Source of the DNA: Myxococcales bacterium UBA5297
GTDB taxonomy: Bacteria > Myxococcota > Myxococcia > Myxococcales > UBA5297
Length of the DNA: 5,513 bases
Reading direction: 5' to 3'
Assembly: GCA_002408385.1 (NCBI GenBank)
Contig: DHSB01000255.1
Span: 1,623-7,135, forward strand
Shown here: positions 1-5,360 of the stretch, piece after piece
Position numbering within the stretch: the first letter of the stretch is position 1
Layout of the letters: each line of letters begins with the position of its first letter
The notes under the pieces: model-generated
What the model saw: the letters and a program-made list of their open reading frames with translations, nothing else
What the model was told of the DNA's origin: nothing
Database searches by the model: none
Translations under genes and position numbers: made by a program

Positions 1-1
1 G

Positions 2-289
2 GCGGGAGCGAAGTCGAAGGGCCTGCTCGACTTCGCCTACCTCGAGACGGCGGGCCGCCAGCACGACCGGCTGGTGCTTCGGGGTGAATCCGGGCTCGAA
101 GATCCGCCGCAGGGTCATGCGGGCTGCACTCTTCTTCATCCGCGCACGCAGGCCGCCGGGACGGCGGCCCTCCCCACCTCGCACGACAGGCCGCAGATGC
201 TCTTGCCAGGCCCGGCCGAGCCTCGTATCGGCCGGAGGAGCGTCGCGGCCTCTGAAGGGCGGCCGGTCCGCTCGACCGGCTCGGCGTGA
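2..289 (+). CDS. possible 3' end of an unidentified plus-strand gene (partial, doubtful)
   Basis: An open frame enters from the left edge and stops with TGA at 287-289, 15 bases before the stop of the convergent histidine kinase gene. Only the first ~27 codons (to about 82) look coding: third positions are almost all G/C, and second positions are less than half G/C, as in the clear genes here. They read roughly as GAKSKGLLDFAYLETAGRQ and onward to LVLR. From about 83 the codon pattern weakens and the frame runs into a copy of a histidine kinase segment (84-116). The original C-terminus may therefore have been replaced or disrupted. No family is recognised. A competing reading on the minus strand starts at ATG 137-139 (MKKSAARMTLRRIFEPGFTP...), but its first codon position is more G/C-rich than its third, as expected of a shadow frame. 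Confidence 0.22.
   Translation, partial: AGAKSKGLLDFAYLETAGRQHDRLVLRGESGLEDPPQGHAGCTLLHPRTQAAGTAALPTSHDRPQMLLPGPAEPRIGRRSVAASEGRPVRSTGSA
84..116. repeat. 33-bp near-duplicate of the histidine kinase F-box coding segment (copy A)
   Basis: This segment matches 492-524 at 31 of 33 bases, including an uninterrupted run of 19 (starting GTGAATCCGGGCTCGAAGA). In copy B it encodes TLRRLFEPGFT of the kinase ATP-binding domain. On the minus strand, copy A reads TLRRIFEPGFT, then PKHQ against TKAQ. One of the two mismatches is synonymous. The match fades on both sides: copy A lacks both the preceding G1 box and the following G2 box of a kinase. It looks like a fragment of a duplicated or paralogous kinase gene. 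Confidence 0.7.
151..169. other. perfect 8-bp stem, 3-base loop inverted repeat
   Basis: GGCCGCCG (151-158), GGA, CGGCGGCC (162-169) form a perfect GC-only hairpin in the stretch without a clear gene. No T-tract follows on either strand, so it is not a canonical intrinsic terminator. It could slow transcription coming from the kinase gene or from the left-hand gene, or be incidental in such GC-rich DNA. Confidence 0.4.
262..280. terminator. hairpin between convergent gene ends, possible terminator
   Basis: GCCGGTC (262-268), a 5-base loop, and GACCGGC (274-280) form a perfect 7-bp stem starting 25 bases beyond the stop codon of the minus-strand histidine kinase. The position suits transcription termination, but no U-tract follows on either strand. 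If it acts, it would be an L-shaped or Rho-assisted terminator. It also lies within the last codons of the doubtful left-hand open frame. Confidence 0.3.
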
Positions 290-304
290 CCCCGGGGGGG
301 CCGG

Positions 305-1450
305 CTACCGGGTGAACTCCTCGGAGCGCAGCCGCGGCGCGAGCCGCGCGGGCACTTCCGAGGCCACCGGCAGATAGAGCGCGAGCTGCGCGCCGCGGTC
401 GGGGAGGTTGCGCACCTCGATTCGCCCGCCGCCCGCCTTGGCGATCCGCTCGGCTATCGCCAGGCCGAAGCCCGAGCCCTGGGCTTTGGTCGTGAATCCG
501 GGCTCGAAGAGCCGCCGCAGAGTCGCGGCCTGGATGCCCGGCCCCTCGTCGCTCACCCGCAGGCAGACCCAGCGGCCCGAGGGCTCGCTCTCGGTCGCGA
601 TCGCCACCCGGCCGCGCGGGCAGGCCTCGCGGGCGTTGCGGGCCAGGTTGAGGACCGCCTCGCGCAGCGCGGTCCGGTCGCCCGTGGCGAGCACGGGCGA
701 GGCGGCGGGTACGAGCGCCGGCCGGTCGGGCTCGGCGAAGCTCTGCGCGACCTCGAGCGCGACCTCGTTCAGATCGCAGGTCTCGCGGCGCAGCGCGCTC
801 GCGCGGGCCAGCTTGAGGAACGCGGCCCAGTCCCCATAGAGCCGGGCGAGGCTCTCGGCCAGCTCGCCGGCCTGCTCGTCGTCGGTGCGTCGGGCGAGCG
901 CTCGAGCCTTGCTGCCGGCCAGTCCGAGCAGGTTCTTGAGCGCGTGGCCGCTGCCGTAGAGGCTGTCGAGCGCCTGCTGCCGGCCCGCCTCGGCCGCGGC
1001 CCGCATCAGGCGACCGGGAGCCTGCCCGCTGGCATCTCTTGCGGCGATGCGCGCGGCCAGCTCGGCGAGCGCGTCCTCGGGCAGGTGCTCGAGGGCGAGC
1101 TGCGCGAGGTTCTGGCAGGCGAGCCCGTAGGCCGGATCGGAGACGACGACCTCAACGAGCTCGTCGGCCGCCTCGCGCGCGCGGTCGGCCGCCATCAGCG
1201 CGATGGCCAGGTTGTTGCGCGCGGCGCTGTTGCCAGGCTCCTCCTCGAGGCCGGCGCGGTAGAGCGCGATAGCCCGGGCCATGCCTTCCGGGTGGTCGTC
1301 GTGCAGGCTCGCGAGCAGAAAGCGCGACCGTGCCCCGCCCTTGCCTTCGGCGAGCAGCCCCTCGAGCAGCTCGACCGCTCGCTGGCGGTTGCCCGGAAGC
1401 TCGCGACGGGTCGCCAGCCGCAATGCCTCTTCGAAACGTGCCTCGCCCAT
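305..1450 (-). CDS. soluble TPR-containing sensor histidine kinase (NtrB/HPK4-like catalytic core)
   Basis: This 381-residue protein should autophosphorylate on histidine and pass the phosphate to a response regulator, which is not in the window. Residues ~25-125 form tetratricopeptide-like helical repeats (clearest at 73-107, with NNLAIAL), a protein-interaction input module. The dimerisation and phosphoacceptor helix follows, with candidate His169 in GHALKNLL. The ATP-binding domain (~225-361) has an N box (N268 and N272 in LNLARNAREA), G1 (D301-E-G-P-G305), F box (LFEPGFTTK, 314-322) and G2 (GSGFGLAIA, 325-333), all intact. The FTTK and G-x-G-x-GLA style resembles NtrB-type kinases, which often pair with sigma54 activators. 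No signal peptide or membrane segment is seen, so it is cytoplasmic. The start is the ATG at 1448-1450; a purine-rich AAGGAG (1464-1469) lies 13 bases upstream, rather far. It is divergent from the phosphatase operon. The sensing specificity and partner are unknown. Confidence 0.9.
   Translation of the reverse strand: MGEARFEEALRLATRRELPGNRQRAVELLEGLLAEGKGGARSRFLLASLHDDHPEGMARAIALYRAGLEEEPGNSAARNNLAIALMAADRAREAADELVEVVVSDPAYGLACQNLAQLALEHLPEDALAELAARIAARDASGQAPGRLMRAAAEAGRQQALDSLYGSGHALKNLLGLAGSKARALARRTDDEQAGELAESLARLYGDWAAFLKLARASALRRETCDLNEVALEVAQSFAEPDRPALVPAASPVLATGDRTALREAVLNLARNAREACPRGRVAIATESEPSGRWVCLRVSDEGPGIQAATLRRLFEPGFTTKAQGSGFGLAIAERIAKAGGGRIEVRNLPDRGAQLALYLPVASEVPARLAPRLRSEEFTR
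492..524. repeat. 33-bp near-duplicate (copy B, inside the histidine kinase gene)
   Basis: This is the partner of the repeat at 84-116, with 31 of 33 bases identical. Here it lies in frame within an intact gene and encodes kinase residues 310-320, which span the F-box. Copy B is therefore the likely ancestral or functional context. Confidence 0.7.
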
Positions 1451-1463
1451 CGTCTCGCCTGCT

Positions 1464-1469
1464 CTCCTT
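1464..1469 (-). promoter_or_regulatory. Shine-Dalgarno-like site of the histidine kinase gene
   Basis: AAGGAG on the minus strand lies 13 bases before the ATG at 1448-1450. The spacing is longer than the usual 5-10, which suggests modest translation. Upstream in the same frame there is no stop and no nearby ATG or GTG with a better site, so the ATG at 1450 remains the best start. Confidence 0.45.
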
Positions 1470-1473
1470 GGTC

Positions 1474-1493
1474 CGCCCCTGCCGGTGGGGGCG
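1474..1493. other. inverted repeat in the histidine kinase leader
   Basis: CGCCCC (1474-1479), an 8-base spacer, and GGGGCG (1488-1493) form a perfect 6-bp GC stem just upstream of the kinase ribosome-binding site. If transcribed in the kinase mRNA it would sit 24-43 bases before the start codon. It may be a leader hairpin or an operator half-site pair; nothing else in the sequence decides between these. Confidence 0.35.
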
Positions 1494-1578
1494 CTGTGTG
1501 TGGGCCGGCCAGGGGCTCGTGGTTTCGAGCCCTCGAGATCCAGGCACCGCAGCTTCTCGGGCCAGGTCCGTCGACGTC

Positions 1579-1594
1579 GGCGCGCCCGCGCGCC
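1579..1594. promoter_or_regulatory. 16-bp interrupted palindrome, possible operator
   Basis: GGCGCGC, two C, then GCGCGCC make a perfect 7+7 dyad about 37 bases upstream of the -35 element of the phosphatase operon. Symmetry and position suit a dimeric regulator. The simple GC alternation makes chance occurrence quite possible in this DNA. Confidence 0.3.
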
Positions 1595-1630
1595 AAGGTG
1601 CGATTCCTTATCAACGTCCGGTTCCTGTCG

Positions 1631-1659
1631 TTGACCGCCAGCCGAGCCCCGTTTAGCAT
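1631..1659 (+). promoter_or_regulatory. sigma70-type promoter of the phosphatase operon
   Basis: The -35 element TTGACC (1631-1636, five of six consensus bases) and the -10 element TAGCAT (1654-1659, four of six) are separated by exactly 17 bases. They lie in the most AT-containing part of the intergenic region. Transcription would start near 1666, giving a leader of about 22 bases before the phosphatase ATG. This is inference from sequence match and spacing. Confidence 0.6.
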
Positions 1660-1666
1660 CCGCCCC

Positions 1667-1675
1667 TTATCCACA
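1667..1675 (+). promoter_or_regulatory. perfect consensus DnaA box
   Basis: TTATCCACA is the exact high-affinity DnaA-binding 9-mer known from E. coli. It lies directly downstream of the predicted transcription start (+1 to +10) and two bases before the ribosome-binding site, where bound DnaA would block RNA polymerase. A degenerate partner, TTATCAACG (two mismatches), occurs at 1608-1616, 59 bases upstream on the same strand and on the other side of the promoter. Whether DnaA of this organism binds is not known from the sequence. Confidence 0.5.
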
Positions 1676-1676
1676 C

Positions 1677-1682
1677 GAGGAA
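1677..1682 (+). promoter_or_regulatory. ribosome-binding site of the phosphatase gene
   Basis: GAGGAA lies six bases before ATG 1689-1691, a normal spacing. It fixes the start of the phosphatase, whose PP2C fold then begins within the first few residues as expected. Confidence 0.7.
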
Positions 1683-1688
1683 AACCGC

Positions 1689-2957
1689 ATGCTTCAAGTC
1701 CGCGCCTATGGCCTGACCGATGTCGGTCGCAAGCGAACCGGGAACGAGGACGCCTTCATCGTCGACGAAAAGCACGGCATCTGCATCGTCGCCGATGGCA
1801 TGGGGGGCCACAACGCGGGCGAGGTCGCCTCGGCGCAGGCGATCGAGACCGTCACCCGCATCGTCACCGAGAAGCTGTCGGTGCTCGCGGATCTCGCCGA
1901 GAACCCGACCCCGGAGAACGGCCAGGCCGCCCAGCGGCTCATCGAGCACGCGATCCAGAAGGCCTGCTCCGAGATCTTCCGGATGGCGCAGGCCGATGCC
2001 GCCAAGCGCGGCATGGGCACCACCTTCGTCGGCCTGTTCTGCGCCGGCCAGAAGGCGGTCATCGGGCACGTCGGCGACAGCCGCGCCTACCTCTTGCGCC
2101 AGGGCCAGGCCCATCGGCTGACCGAGGACCACACCCTCATCGCCGCGCAGCTCAAGGCGGGCACCATCACCAAAGAGGAGGCCCTCAAGAGCCCCTATCG
2201 CAACGTGATCACCCGCGCGGTCGGCATCCAGGAGTCGGTCCAGGTCGACACGCTGCTCGTCGACCTCTTGCCGGGCGACCTGTTCATGCTCTGCTCGGAC
2301 GGCATGCACGGCTATCTGCAGGACGATGAGACCGCGATGCTGCTGGGCGCCGCGCCCTGGGACGTGTTGCCCAAGAAGCTCATCGACCTGGCCAACGCCC
2401 GCGGCGGCAAGGACAACATCACCGCCATCTGCGTGGGCATCGGCGGCGAGCCGAGCGCCGAGGTCACCTCCGAGGCCGCGGCGAAGATGGACGCGCTGCG
2501 CAAGATCCCGCTGTTCCGGCACCTGACCTACAAGGAGCAGACCGCGGTCCTCGCCATCGCCGCGACGCGCACCTACCCGGGCGGCCGGGAGATCGTCGTC
2601 GAGGGGCAGCCGGGCGACGATCTCTACATCGTCGTGCGCGGCAGGGTGGCCATCGAGAAGGCCGGCGTGGAGATAGCCGAGCTGAGGGCTGGGGGCCACT
2701 TCGGCGAGATGGGGCTCATCGACAACGCGCCGCGCTCGGCGACCGTGCGGGCGGTCGAGCCGACCCGGGTCATGATCGTCACCCGCGCCGAGCTGATGAA
2801 CCTGATGCGCAAGGAGGCGGTGCTCGCGGTCAAGCTGCTCTGGAGCTTCGTGCAGGTGATCTCCGACCGCCTGCGGGCGACCAACGCCGAGCTGTCGCAG
2901 ACCCGCCAGGAGCTGGCGATAGCGCAGGCGGTCCAGCCGTTCATGGAAGAGGAGTAG
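1689..2957 (+). CDS. PP2C-family Ser/Thr protein phosphatase fused to a cyclic-nucleotide-binding domain
   Basis: The protein has 422 residues and no signal peptide or membrane segment. Residues ~4-252 are a complete PP2C/PPM domain of the bacterial Stp type. Motifs seen are GNED (18-21), VADGMGGH (34-41), GMGTT (108-112), GHVGDSRAYLL (126-136), LTEDHT (144-149), ITRAVG (174-179), CSDG (202-205) and GGKDNIT (239-245). The metal ligands D36, D204 and D242 are all present, so it should be an active metal-dependent phosphatase that reverses Hanks-type kinase phosphorylation. Residues ~272-375 form a cyclic-nucleotide-binding domain with the phosphate-binding cassette FGEMGLIDNAPRSAT (338-352), including Glu340 and Arg349, the residues that hold ribose and phosphate in CRP/PKA-type domains. 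A C-helix and likely coiled coil follow (~380-412), with no DNA-binding HTH. Inference: a cyclic nucleotide controls the phosphatase. It is the first gene of a three-gene operon; the matching kinase is not in the window. Confidence 0.93.
   Translation: MLQVRAYGLTDVGRKRTGNEDAFIVDEKHGICIVADGMGGHNAGEVASAQAIETVTRIVTEKLSVLADLAENPTPENGQAAQRLIEHAIQKACSEIFRMAQADAAKRGMGTTFVGLFCAGQKAVIGHVGDSRAYLLRQGQAHRLTEDHTLIAAQLKAGTITKEEALKSPYRNVITRAVGIQESVQVDTLLVDLLPGDLFMLCSDGMHGYLQDDETAMLLGAAPWDVLPKKLIDLANARGGKDNITAICVGIGGEPSAEVTSEAAAKMDALRKIPLFRHLTYKEQTAVLAIAATRTYPGGREIVVEGQPGDDLYIVVRGRVAIEKAGVEIAELRAGGHFGEMGLIDNAPRSATVRAVEPTRVMIVTRAELMNLMRKEAVLAVKLLWSFVQVISDRLRATNAELSQTRQELAIAQAVQPFMEEE
2949..2954 (+). promoter_or_regulatory. 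ribosome-binding site of the second operon gene, inside the end of the phosphatase gene
   Basis: GAGGAG encodes the last two glutamates of the phosphatase and lies 10 bases before ATG 2965-2967. The overlap implies translational coupling and supports the start chosen for the second gene. Confidence 0.55.
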
Positions 2958-2964
2958 CGCGCAG

Positions 2965-3783
2965 ATGGTGCGGCTGCTCGTGCTGGCGACGCTGTTGGCG
3001 GCCCCGGCGGCCGCGCCCAGCGACGCCCCGCGGGCGGTCGAGAAGCTGCTGCGCGAGCCGCCGGCGCCGCTCGCGAGCCTAGCCGCCTCGGTGACCGGGG
3101 GCGAGAAGCTCAAGATCGCGCCCGGCGGCCGGCTGCAGGTCGAGGCCGTGCGCCGTCGGCTCGGGCTCGCCGAGGCGATGCGCGGCTCGTCGCGCGCTCT
3201 GCTACACGAGGGTGACCTCGCCTCGCGGCTGGGGGCGAGGCTGCTGCTCGGGTATGCGCACGCCCGGCTCTCCGACGAGCTCGCCGCGGCTCCCGATCCC
3301 GAGGCGGCGGTGGGCGAGGTCGCCCGGCCCTGGCGCGTTCAGGTCGAGCTGACCGTCTCCCGGCTGCGCTGGACGGCGGCAGCCTACCTGCGCTCCTGCG
3401 CTGGCCTGTCGAAGGCGGCGGGCGCGCATCCTGAGCTGAGCGAGGGGTGCGCGGAGCTCCTCTCGAAGCTCGAGGGCGTCGCGCCGCTGCCCGCGGGTGG
3501 GGGCGAGGAGGCGATTGCCCGCGTGGCCGCGGCCCGCGCGCCCGAGCTTTCGGTCTGCCTCGAGGAGTGGGCAGGCGAGCGCGAGGCCGAAGCGCCGATA
3601 GAGGCCAAGGCGAGCCTGCGCCTCGATGCCCTGGGCAGCGTCGCCGAGGCGAGCGTCTCCGGCTCGGAGAAGAACGGGCCGCTCTACGACTGTCTCTGCG
3701 AGAAGCTCAAGCTGTGGGTTTTTTCCGGTGTGGCCGCCGCCGAGCTCGAGCTGCCCATCCGCCTGCAGACCCGGGTGTGGTGA
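2965..3783 (+). CDS. exported protein with an AgmX/PglI-like C-terminal domain
   Basis: The protein has 272 residues. The first ~19 form a short Sec-type signal peptide (MVR, then a Leu/Ala core, with AAA before a Pro-Ser), so the rest should be periplasmic or envelope-bound. Residues ~20-190 are a helical, Ala/Leu/Glu-rich region that I do not recognise. Residues ~192-270 fit the myxobacterial AgmX/PglI-type tail: SVCLEEW (196-202), then strands with LDALGSVAEASVSGSEKN (220-237), YDCLCEKLKLWVF (241-253) and a closing strand ELELPIRL. This order (Cys near the start, G-x-V, a Ser, C...W-x-F) is the family's signature, although the usual Gly/Pro-rich patch before the last strand is reduced. Five cysteines (145, 162, 198, 243, 245) allow disulfides. 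TIGHT spacing (7 bases after the phosphatase, 8 before the lipoprotein) puts it in one operon. Its precise function is unknown; related domains occur in envelope and gliding-motility proteins. Confidence 0.8.
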   Translation: MVRLLVLATLLAAPAAAPSDAPRAVEKLLREPPAPLASLAASVTGGEKLKIAPGGRLQVEAVRRRLGLAEAMRGSSRALLHEGDLASRLGARLLLGYAHARLSDELAAAPDPEAAVGEVARPWRVQVELTVSRLRWTAAAYLRSCAGLSKAAGAHPELSEGCAELLSKLEGVAPLPAGGGEEAIARVAAARAPELSVCLEEWAGEREAEAPIEAKASLRLDALGSVAEASVSGSEKNGPLYDCLCEKLKLWVFSGVAAAELELPIRLQTRVW

Positions 3784-3791
3784 GCGGGGGG

Positions 3792-5360
3792 ATGAGGATG
3801 CACGCGCGCGCAAAGAGCCGGTGGTCCTTGGCCCTCCTGCTGGCGCTCGGCGCCTGTCGCTGCGGCGATGGGACGGCGCTCACCACCTTCTTTACCGACC
3901 TCAGCTACACGCCGGACGGGCGCGCGCTGGTGCTCGAGGCGACCGATGGCCTCTACGTCGCCTCGCCGCCGACCGACGACCCGCGCCGGCTCACCACCGA
4001 GCACTGCACAGGCTCGACGACCTACGCGCTCGACTGCGTGCGCATGGCGCCCGACGGCGGCCGGCTCGCCGCGTTGTTGCGCCCCGAGCCGCAGGGCGAG
4101 GTGGACCTCTTCGAGCTGCATCAGTGGAGGTTCGACGAGCTCGGCGAGGAGCGCGCGGGCAAGGTCGCCTACGGGGTGATCGACGCGGCCTACACGCCCG
4201 ATGGTCGCGAGCTCGTCTACGTCCGGCCCAAGGCGGACCAGACCGGCGTCGCCGTCTACCGGCTCGGCCCCGGCGAGGTCGAGGAGGCGCTCATCCCGGC
4301 CATCACCCTGGGCGCGGGCGACCCGGGCGAAGCCATCGGGACGGTGGTCCTCACCTCGTTCGGCGTCGCCTATCCGCGCGTGGTCGACGGGCAGGTCGAG
4401 CTGTGGTTGCGCACCTTCGACGGCGAGCTGCTCGACATCGGGCGCCTGCCGGCCGAATGTGCCGGAGTCTCGCTGGCGGGGTGCGTCTACCCCAGCCCCG
4501 ACGGCACCTCGCTCGTCTGGCAGGAGGCGAAGAGCGGGGTGATCCACGTCTACCGCGCCAACCGCGGGCTCGATCTGCCGCTGGGCCAGGGCTACGGCTT
4601 TGCCTTCAGTCGCAGCGGGGCCTTCGCCCTGCGCATGGGCTTTTCGCCCGAGGCGGCCTACGTCCAGCGCATGGACACCGCCGCGCTCGTCCGCGGCGCC
4701 CAGGCGATCTCGGCCGAGCTCTCCTTCGACGGCGAGACGCTCGCGCGGCTGGTCGTCGAGTCGAAGGCGCTCGGCACGGCGCGGCTGTTCATCGGGCCCT
4801 CGCGCCAGGACGAGCGCGACAACGACTACGGCGTCTTCGCGGTCCCGCCGGTGCGCCCGCTGTTCGGCACCAGCGTCGGGCTCGCCGAGATCGACCACGG
4901 GTTCACCGGCGACGGCCGCTATGTCGTCGTCGCCGAGAAGGGCGAAGGGGAGGGGATGGCCTCGCTCGTGGCGGTCAACGCCTTTACCAGCGAGCGCCAG
5001 GCGCTCGGCGAGCTCAGGTGCTCGGGCTGCTGCATCGTCGCGCCCGCCGGCGCGCTGGTCGTCTGCACCGGCGAGCCCTCGGATGCGCAGAGCGTGGGGC
5101 GCCCCATCGATCTTTTCGATCCGGTGACCGGCAAGAGGACCCGCACCACCGAGCGGGCGATCGACATGCAACCGCTCAACGACGGCAGCGGGGTGGCGGT
5201 GATGCAGTACCTCGGCGAGATCCCCGAGCTGCTGGTGGTGACCAAGGACGGGCGCTCCGCCTCGCTCGGTGATTCGGTGCGCTGTGCGGTCTCGCCGACC
5301 GGGCCGCAGATCGCGCGGATCACCTCGCTCGGGTCGCTCGAGGTGAGCGCGCTGCCCTGA
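3792..5360 (+). CDS. lipoprotein with TolB/PD40-like beta-propeller repeats
   Basis: The protein has 522 residues. RAKSRW, a Leu/Ala-rich core and the lipobox LGAC (19-22) give a lipoprotein signal with Cys22 as the acylated residue; Arg23 follows, so no Asp retention signal is seen. The rest is a series of about ten short repeats with the pattern hydrophobic-S/T-P-D-G-hydrophobic. Examples are LSYTPDGRALVL (37-48), RMAPDGGRLAAL (84-95), AAYTPDGRELVYV (132-144), YPSPDGTSLVW (233-243), ELSFDGETLARLVV (309-322), GFTGDGRYVVV (370-380) and AVSPTGPQIARI (499-510). These resemble PD40/TolB-type propeller blades. Paired cysteines (72/82, 223/231) and a C-x-x-CC cluster (410, 413, 414) fit an oxidising compartment. 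The start could equally be ATG 3798, which has a better-spaced G-rich site; the frame stays open upstream to 3447, but the lipobox position and the preceding gene's stop rule that out. It is the last gene of the operon; its ligand or partner is unknown. Confidence 0.85.
   Translation: MRMHARAKSRWSLALLLALGACRCGDGTALTTFFTDLSYTPDGRALVLEATDGLYVASPPTDDPRRLTTEHCTGSTTYALDCVRMAPDGGRLAALLRPEPQGEVDLFELHQWRFDELGEERAGKVAYGVIDAAYTPDGRELVYVRPKADQTGVAVYRLGPGEVEEALIPAITLGAGDPGEAIGTVVLTSFGVAYPRVVDGQVELWLRTFDGELLDIGRLPAECAGVSLAGCVYPSPDGTSLVWQEAKSGVIHVYRANRGLDLPLGQGYGFAFSRSGAFALRMGFSPEAAYVQRMDTAALVRGAQAISAELSFDGETLARLVVESKALGTARLFIGPSRQDERDNDYGVFAVPPVRPLFGTSVGLAEIDHGFTGDGRYVVVAEKGEGEGMASLVAVNAFTSERQALGELRCSGCCIVAPAGALVVCTGEPSDAQSVGRPIDLFDPVTGKRTRTTERAIDMQPLNDGSGVAVMQYLGEIPELLVVTKDGRSASLGDSVRCAVSPTGPQIARITSLGSLEVSALP

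Larger units (their letters stand above)
1451..1688. promoter_or_regulatory. divergent intergenic control region
   Basis: These 238 bases separate the minus-strand kinase from the plus-strand phosphatase operon. From left to right they hold the kinase ribosome-binding site, the 1474-1493 inverted repeat, the palindrome GGCCGGCC (1503-1510), TCGAG-cc-CTCGA (1525-1536), the palindrome CGTCGACG (1569-1576), GGCGCGC-cc-GCGCGCC (1579-1594), a degenerate DnaA-box-like site, the plus-strand promoter, a perfect DnaA box and the phosphatase ribosome-binding site. The plus-strand end is clearly less GC-rich than its surroundings. No convincing promoter for the kinase was found on the minus strand. Confidence 0.6.

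Noticed and set aside
1..139. Minus-strand partial gene starting MKKSAARMTLRRIFEPGFTP
   Set aside because: Its codon-position G/C pattern is that of a shadow (first position richer than third), it has no good ribosome-binding site, and the kinase-like piece lacks G1 and G2 boxes; it is kept only as the repeat finding.
1600..1688. Replication origin suggested by the DnaA box
   Set aside because: There is only one consensus box plus one weak box, no AT-rich unwinding element and no dnaA/dnaN-type neighbour; a promoter-regulatory role fits better.
944..2329. Plus-strand open frame running through the kinase gene, the intergenic region and the phosphatase gene
   Set aside because: It crosses two well-supported genes and a promoter region out of frame; the translation is low-complexity Arg/Gly/His-rich.
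1653..3113. Long open frame of 486 codons on the minus strand opposite the phosphatase gene
   Set aside because: It is a mirror of a strongly recognised PP2C/cyclic-nucleotide-binding gene in GC-rich DNA; its translation is Arg/Asp/Gly-rich with no recognisable domain.
3719..3724. Run of six T inside the second operon gene, as a slippage site or internal terminator
   Set aside because: The frame and the AgmX-like motif (WVF) continue correctly across it, and no GC-rich stem precedes it.
3447..3791. Upstream extension of the lipoprotein frame overlapping the second operon gene
   Set aside because: The extension is Arg/Gly-rich shadow sequence; it would bury the lipoprotein signal (LGAC) inside the protein, and starts at 3792 or 3798 follow the preceding stop at normal operon spacing.
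3684..5171. Long open frame of 495 codons on the minus strand opposite the lipoprotein gene
   Set aside because: It is antisense to a gene with a clear lipobox and repeats; its composition is that of a shadow frame, and it has no domain or ribosome-binding support.
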